From the NCBI GenBank assembly GCA_934716995.1, contig CAKUYO010000010.1, forward strand, positions 1 to 64,000: 64,000 nucleotides of DNA, in the 5' to 3' direction. Source of the stretch: an uncultured Bacteroidales bacterium (lineage in GTDB: Bacteria > Bacteroidota > Bacteroidia > Bacteroidales > Paludibacteraceae). The number at the start of each line of letters is the position of its first letter. Position 1 is the first letter of the stretch. The notes beneath the pieces were generated by a model. The model worked only from the letters and a program-made list of their open reading frames with translations, was not told the origin of the DNA and made no database searches. Positions 60,231-64,000 of the stretch are shown piece after piece. The position numbers and the translations under genes were made by a program.

Positions 60231-61652
60231 TTAACGTTTGTTCATCGATTCCACAAAGGCATTCACTATGGGCAGGCACTCGGCAGGGTCAGTAATGCCA
60301 TGCAGACGTTGCTCGATAGGGCACTCGCCCGTGTGGTCGCGGTTGGGGATATAGTCAAGTACCTCGTGGTACTGCACATCGATACCCGCAGCGCGGAGCA
60401 TATCAATCGCCTCTTGCGAGATTGCCTCGGTGGTAACATATTTCACACCGCCGGCAATCATCAGTGCCGCTGCGCCTTTGCCGATAATCTTGTCCGCCAC
60501 GGCAGCCCCTTGCAATGTGCGTGAGTTCTGCAAGTCGTACAGGTCGCGCACACCGTGTTGGGTGTAGGTGGTCTGCTCGCCGCGGTTGCGCACCACCAGC
60601 GAGAGTTGGTTCTCCTTCAGGTAGTTGAGCATATCTTCGCCGTCGATGCTGACCAATCGGTAATTACGGGTGCCGAGACCAATCTCTGCCGCACGCTCAA
60701 TGGTACGGATGCCGTGGCGCGAATTGATACGCTCGATGAGCGCCGCAGCGTTGTCGTCCTCGGTGGACGGGTAGTTGAATACCAGATCCACGCACGCCTG
60801 GTCAAGTGCCACGGGGTCAAGCGAGGCAAGGATACCGACATTCTTCATCTCGGGGTCGGCGGGGTGGTTGCTGCAGTCGCAATCCACAGAGAGGTTGTTC
60901 ATCACGTTGATATACACTGTGCGGACACAGTCGGTACCGAGTTCGCGGTTCTTGGTTACATTGAAGTACTGATGCACACCGTCGGCAGCCGAAGCCATCG
61001 ACTCGAGGAACTCATCCTGTTTGGCTTTTGTCCAGAACTGCCCCTCGGGTTTTTCCAATTCGCCGGCGGTATGGATATACACTTTGCCGTTACTCGAGGC
61101 GAAGCCGATACTCTGGTTCTTCAGCACGCCGCCGAAGCCGCCTGCGGTATGCCCTTTGAAATGGGCGAGGTTAATAAGGAAATCATAGTTCCGGATATGC
61201 GAACCGACAAGGTCGTATTTGATGTGTGCGGTGTCGCGAACAGGGATTTTTATCTCACCGTCGGCATCCAGAATATCGCACGGGGCGATGGCTGCCCAGC
61301 CGTGGTCAACCAGCACCTGTTTGTGGGTCTCGGTTTGGAAACGCGGTCCCTGGTATGCCACGTTGCACTCCACAATCGTGCCTTGCACCCTGTCCACCAA
61401 CGGCTTGACCAACTGCGGGTTGAGGAAGTTATGCCCGCCCGGCTCGCCCGTGGAGACCTTTACTGCCACTTTGCCTTGCGGCTCCACCCCGAGGGCTTGG
61501 AAGATGCGCACAAGCGACTCTTGCGAAATCTCCTGTGTCATATAGACGGTTGCTGTGTCCTGCACAGGTGCAAAGGTCTGTGTCTGTGTCCGGTTGCTGT
61601 GGCACGCGCTCATCGTCGCCGCCGCCAAAAGGAAAAGAAATACCTTTTTCAT
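60231..61652 (-). CDS. DUF362-DUF1893 fusion lipoprotein
   Basis: A 473-aa lipoprotein (MKKVFLFLLAAATMSAC, cysteine 17). Residues about 40-330 match DUF362, a domain often found beside or fused to 4Fe-4S ferredoxins (KVSTGEPGGHNFLNP, LINLAHFKGHTAGGFGGVLKN, LDPVALDQACVDLV). Residues about 340-470 match DUF1893 (LSLVVRNRGEQTTY, KIIGKGAAALMIAGGV). Both are of unknown function. It lies upstream of the ferredoxin operon on the same strand, which suggests a shared pathway. The stop codon overlaps one ACGTTAATTAACGT palindrome. Confidence 0.85.
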   Translation of the reverse strand: MKKVFLFLLAAATMSACHSNRTQTQTFAPVQDTATVYMTQEISQESLVRIFQALGVEPQGKVAVKVSTGEPGGHNFLNPQLVKPLVDRVQGTIVECNVAYQGPRFQTETHKQVLVDHGWAAIAPCDILDADGEIKIPVRDTAHIKYDLVGSHIRNYDFLINLAHFKGHTAGGFGGVLKNQSIGFASSNGKVYIHTAGELEKPEGQFWTKAKQDEFLESMASAADGVHQYFNVTKNRELGTDCVRTVYINVMNNLSVDCDCSNHPADPEMKNVGILASLDPVALDQACVDLVFNYPSTEDDNAAALIERINSRHGIRTIERAAEIGLGTRNYRLVSIDGEDMLNYLKENQLSLVVRNRGEQTTYTQHGVRDLYDLQNSRTLQGAAVADKIIGKGAAALMIAGGVKYVTTEAISQEAIDMLRAAGIDVQYHEVLDYIPNRDHTGECPIEQRLHGITDPAECLPIVNAFVESMNKR

Positions 61653-61697
61653 ATAAGTATGAATTAAGAATGATGAATTACGAATGACTTTCCGGCG

Positions 61698-61729
61698 CGA
61701 AATTACAACAAAAAACAGAAACTTGCAAC
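61698..61729 (-). promoter_or_regulatory. Possible promoter of the DUF362 gene
   Basis: On the minus strand: GTTG (61726-61729), 20 nt, TAATTTCG (61698-61705), one mismatch in the -7 box. It overlaps the thrS terminator. Confidence 0.45.
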
Positions 61730-61768
61730 CCCTTACCGAAAGACAGGTAAATCGGGTACAAGTTTCTG
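61711..61768 (-). terminator. Terminator after thrS
   Basis: On the minus strand: CAGAAACTTG (61759-61768) pairs with CAAGTTTCTG (61716-61725), with an inner GGTAA/TTACC-type stem in the loop, and is followed by TTTTTTGTTG. Confidence 0.8.
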
Positions 61769-61804
61769 TAATTTAGGTAGCCCGTTACGGGCAAATACAT
61801 CTTG

Positions 61805-63793
61805 TCAATAAGCGTTCATTTGTGCTTTGACAGTGGAGTTGATAAAGTCTGCGAACTCCTGAACGGTCATCTGACCTTTGTCCTCCGCCCCCTGCTGGCG
61901 GACGCTGACGAGACCTTGTTCCGCCTCTTTCTCGCCCACAACCAGCATGAACGGAATACGCTTCAACTCGTTGTCGCGGATCTTGCGTCCGAGTTTCTCG
62001 TTGCGGTCATCCACTACGACACGCACATCCTGTGCCTCGAGCATCTCCTTCACTTTCCAAGCATAGTCGTTGCTTTTCTCGGAGATAGGCAATACCACAG
62101 CCTGGTCGGGCGTGAGCCACAACGGGAACTTACCCGCAGTATGCTCAATCAGCACAGCCACAAAACGCTCCATAGAGCCGAACGGTGCACGATGGATCAT
62201 CACAGGGCGGTGCTTCTGGTTGTCCTCGCCCGTGTATTCCAACTCGAAGCGCTCAGGCAGGTTGTAGTCCACCTGGATAGTACCCAACTGCCAACGGCGA
62301 CCGATAGCGTCTTTGACCATGAAGTCGAGTTTCGGTCCGTAGAAAGCCGCCTCTCCGTACTCCACCTTGGCAGGCAGGTTCTTCTCGCGACAAGCCTCGA
62401 TAATGGCGTTCTCCGCCTTCTCCCACACCTCGTCGCTACCGACATACTTGGTGGTATTCTTCGGGTCGCGAAGCGAGATCTGCGCTTCGAAGTTCTTGAA
62501 ATCCAATGCCTTGAAGATAATCTCGATAATCTCCATCACGCGGATAAACTCGTCCTTCACCTGGTCGGGGCGGCAGAAGATATGGGCATCGTCCTGCGTA
62601 AACGAGCGCACACGCGTCAGTCCGTGCAACTCGCCCGATTGCTCATAGCGATAGACGGTACCGAACTCGGCACAGCGGAAAGGCAGGTCTTTGTAACTGC
62701 GTGGGCTGTTCTTGTAGATAGCACAGTGGTGGGGGCAGTTCATCGGCTTGAGCAGATAAACCTCGCCCTCCTCGGGAGTGGTGATAGGCTGGAACGAGTC
62801 CTTGCCGTAGTGATCCCAGTGTCCGGAGGTTACATACAGTTGCTTGCTACCGATATGCGGGGTGATAACCTGCTGATAGCCATAGCGTTTCTGTATCTTC
62901 TTGAGGAAGTCCTCCAGGCGCAGGCGCAATGCCGTACCTTTGGGCAGCCAGATAGGAAGACCTTTGCCCACCATATCGGAGAACATAAAGAGTTCCAACT
63001 CTTTGCCAATCTTGCGGTGGTCGCGTTTCTTGGCTTCTTCGAGGAGAGCCAGGTATTCGTCCAGCATGGCTTTTTTCGGGAACGAGATACCGTAGATACG
63101 CGTCATCATCGGGCGTTTCTCGTCGCCGCGCCAGTAGGCAGCCGCGCAACTGAGTACTTTTACCGCCTTGATAGGCTCGGTTGAGAGAAGGTGCGGACCT
63201 TTGCAGAGGTCAGTGAACGCCCCCTGTGTATAAGTGGTGATGTGTCCGTCTTCGAGGTCGGAGATGAGTTCGCACTTGTAGATCTGCCCTTTGTCGCCGA
63301 ACTCTTTGAGTGCGTCCGCCTTGGAGATACTATTCTTGACAAGATGCTCTTTGCGGTTGCGCAGTTCCATCATCTTCTGCTCGATAGCGGGGAAATCACT
63401 CTCTTTGATAGTCTGCCCTTCGGCGGGATAGACATCGTAGTAGAAACCGTTTTCGATAGCGGGACCAATACCGAACTGGATACCGGGGTACAGTTCCTGC
63501 AAAGCCTCTGCCATCAAGTGGCTTGAGGTGTGCCAGAAAGCGTGCTTGGCCTCGGCGTCATCCCATTTGTGGAGACGGATCCGGCTGTCTTCGGTGATAG
63601 GGGTATTGAGTTCCACAATACTCCACCCTTCGCCCTGCTCCTCAATGGTCTCGGGTTGGTTGGTAATAGGTTTGATACTTGCCACAAGGATGTCTTGCGC
63701 CAAACGACTGCTGATACTTTCAGCCACTTGGAGGGGCGTAACGCCGCTCTCATACTCGCGGACACTACCGTCCGGGAACGAAATTTTAATCAT
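61805..63793 (-). CDS. thrS: Threonyl-tRNA synthetase
   Basis: A 662-aa class II synthetase. From ATG 63793: TGS domain (MIKISFPDGSVREYESGVTP), N2 editing domain with the HxxxH-type WHTSSHLMAEAL and a later CKGPHL, then the catalytic core with zinc ligands (NCPHHCAIY cysteine, histidines downstream), motif 2 RCAEFGTVYRYEQSGELHGLTRVR and motif 3 GSMERFVAVLIEH, and the anticodon-binding domain. The frame is open to 63856, but a perfect promoter sits there. Monocistronic. Confidence 0.97.
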   Translation of the reverse strand: MIKISFPDGSVREYESGVTPLQVAESISSRLAQDILVASIKPITNQPETIEEQGEGWSIVELNTPITEDSRIRLHKWDDAEAKHAFWHTSSHLMAEALQELYPGIQFGIGPAIENGFYYDVYPAEGQTIKESDFPAIEQKMMELRNRKEHLVKNSISKADALKEFGDKGQIYKCELISDLEDGHITTYTQGAFTDLCKGPHLLSTEPIKAVKVLSCAAAYWRGDEKRPMMTRIYGISFPKKAMLDEYLALLEEAKKRDHRKIGKELELFMFSDMVGKGLPIWLPKGTALRLRLEDFLKKIQKRYGYQQVITPHIGSKQLYVTSGHWDHYGKDSFQPITTPEEGEVYLLKPMNCPHHCAIYKNSPRSYKDLPFRCAEFGTVYRYEQSGELHGLTRVRSFTQDDAHIFCRPDQVKDEFIRVMEIIEIIFKALDFKNFEAQISLRDPKNTTKYVGSDEVWEKAENAIIEACREKNLPAKVEYGEAAFYGPKLDFMVKDAIGRRWQLGTIQVDYNLPERFELEYTGEDNQKHRPVMIHRAPFGSMERFVAVLIEHTAGKFPLWLTPDQAVVLPISEKSNDYAWKVKEMLEAQDVRVVVDDRNEKLGRKIRDNELKRIPFMLVVGEKEAEQGLVSVRQQGAEDKGQMTVQEFADFINSTVKAQMNAY

Positions 63794-63853
63794 AATAAAC
63801 GTACAAATGTTTACGGCTCGGGGCGAACAAATGCCCTTTCGCCAATTCGGGGA

Positions 63854-63885
63854 CAAAGGTACTGCTTTTTTTACATATACGCAAT
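63854..63885 (-). promoter_or_regulatory. Promoter of thrS
   Basis: On the minus strand: ATTG (63882-63885), 20 nt, TACCTTTG (63854-63861). The leader is about 55 nt. Confidence 0.75.
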
Positions 63886-63943
63886 ACCACCAAAAAACGG
63901 AGTTACAGATTAAAGCATCCCTTCCCTATCGTTATGCCGTCAG

Positions 63944-63992
63944 GTCTATGTAATTTGTATGTCATTTGTATGTGATTCGTATGAGATTAGGC
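63944..63992. repeat. 11-bp array at the right edge
   Basis: Four units of TATGTGATTCG / TATGTCATTTG. The reverse complement, GAATCACATAC, forms the array at 33981-34013. Confidence 0.85.
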
Positions 63993-64000
63993 GGTTTTTG

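Noticed and set aside
61698..61768. T-box or attenuator for thrS
   Set aside because: The stem-loop lies downstream of thrS, not in its leader, and fits a terminator.

Overview
The window comes from a member of the Bacteroidota, almost certainly order Bacteroidales. Evidence: a SusC/SusD pair with trailing lipoproteins, a second divergent EF-G, remnants of RhuM and VirE/DUF3874 accessory genes, many lipoproteins, and the Bacteroides-type promoter (a -33 TTTG-like box, 20 nt, then TAnnTTTG), which I could place by eye in front of about seventeen transcription units on both strands. Coding sequence looks around 50-55% GC; two short stretches (about 2.9-4.1 kb and 6.9-8.9 kb) are visibly AT-richer. 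No tRNA, rRNA, CRISPR array or complete insertion sequence was seen.

Layout. 0.4-2.6 kb: transketolase, then a broken RhuM-family gene and a large palindrome. 3.1-10.4 kb: an exported protein of unknown function, leuS, a CoiA-like nuclease, a small lipoprotein and a DUF2130 coiled-coil protein. 10.5-16.9 kb: an AddA/AddB-type helicase-nuclease pair for double-strand break repair. 17.0-19.3 kb (minus): a polysaccharide deacetylase-like protein and a sugar transferase, translationally overlapping. 19.4-26.0 kb: a ProX-type Ala-tRNA(Pro) deacylase, an aspartate aminotransferase, a DUF3874 remnant, hemW, a (p)ppGpp synthetase that lacks both the HD hydrolase and the ACT domains, a one-TM protein, and rsmD. 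26.2-33.4 kb (minus): a four-gene SusC-SusD-lipoprotein-lipoprotein operon with no glycosidase nearby. 34.3-40.9 kb: a surface protein, kdsB, deoD plus an outer-membrane protein, yidC plus another outer-membrane protein. 41.3-48.6 kb: a FadL-like porin operon, trpS, an Lrp regulator divergent from an O-methyltransferase, the second EF-G, and a GNAT acetyltransferase. 48.7-48.9 kb: a probable stand-alone structured small RNA. 49.1-55.8 kb: a Crp/Fnr regulator followed by a tripartite RND efflux operon with a palindromic operator in place of the -33 box. 55.9-61.7 kb (minus): a ferredoxin membrane protein with an internal twin-arginine motif, a Tat-exported aldo/keto reductase lipoprotein, tatA, tatC, and upstream a DUF362 lipoprotein. 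61.8-63.8 kb (minus): thrS.

Two things stand out. The 55.9-61.7 kb cluster looks like a coherent but functionally unassigned Tat-dependent periplasmic redox module that carries its own translocase genes. Second, the intergenic DNA is heavily structured: short near-tandem arrays with unit lengths of 7, 8, 9 or 11 bp (one with 27 bp) recur at many loci in both orientations, sometimes entering genes (hemW, the efflux outer-membrane lipoprotein, the GNAT gene), and at least two families of dispersed hairpins recur, one with a constant AACAC loop and covarying stems.
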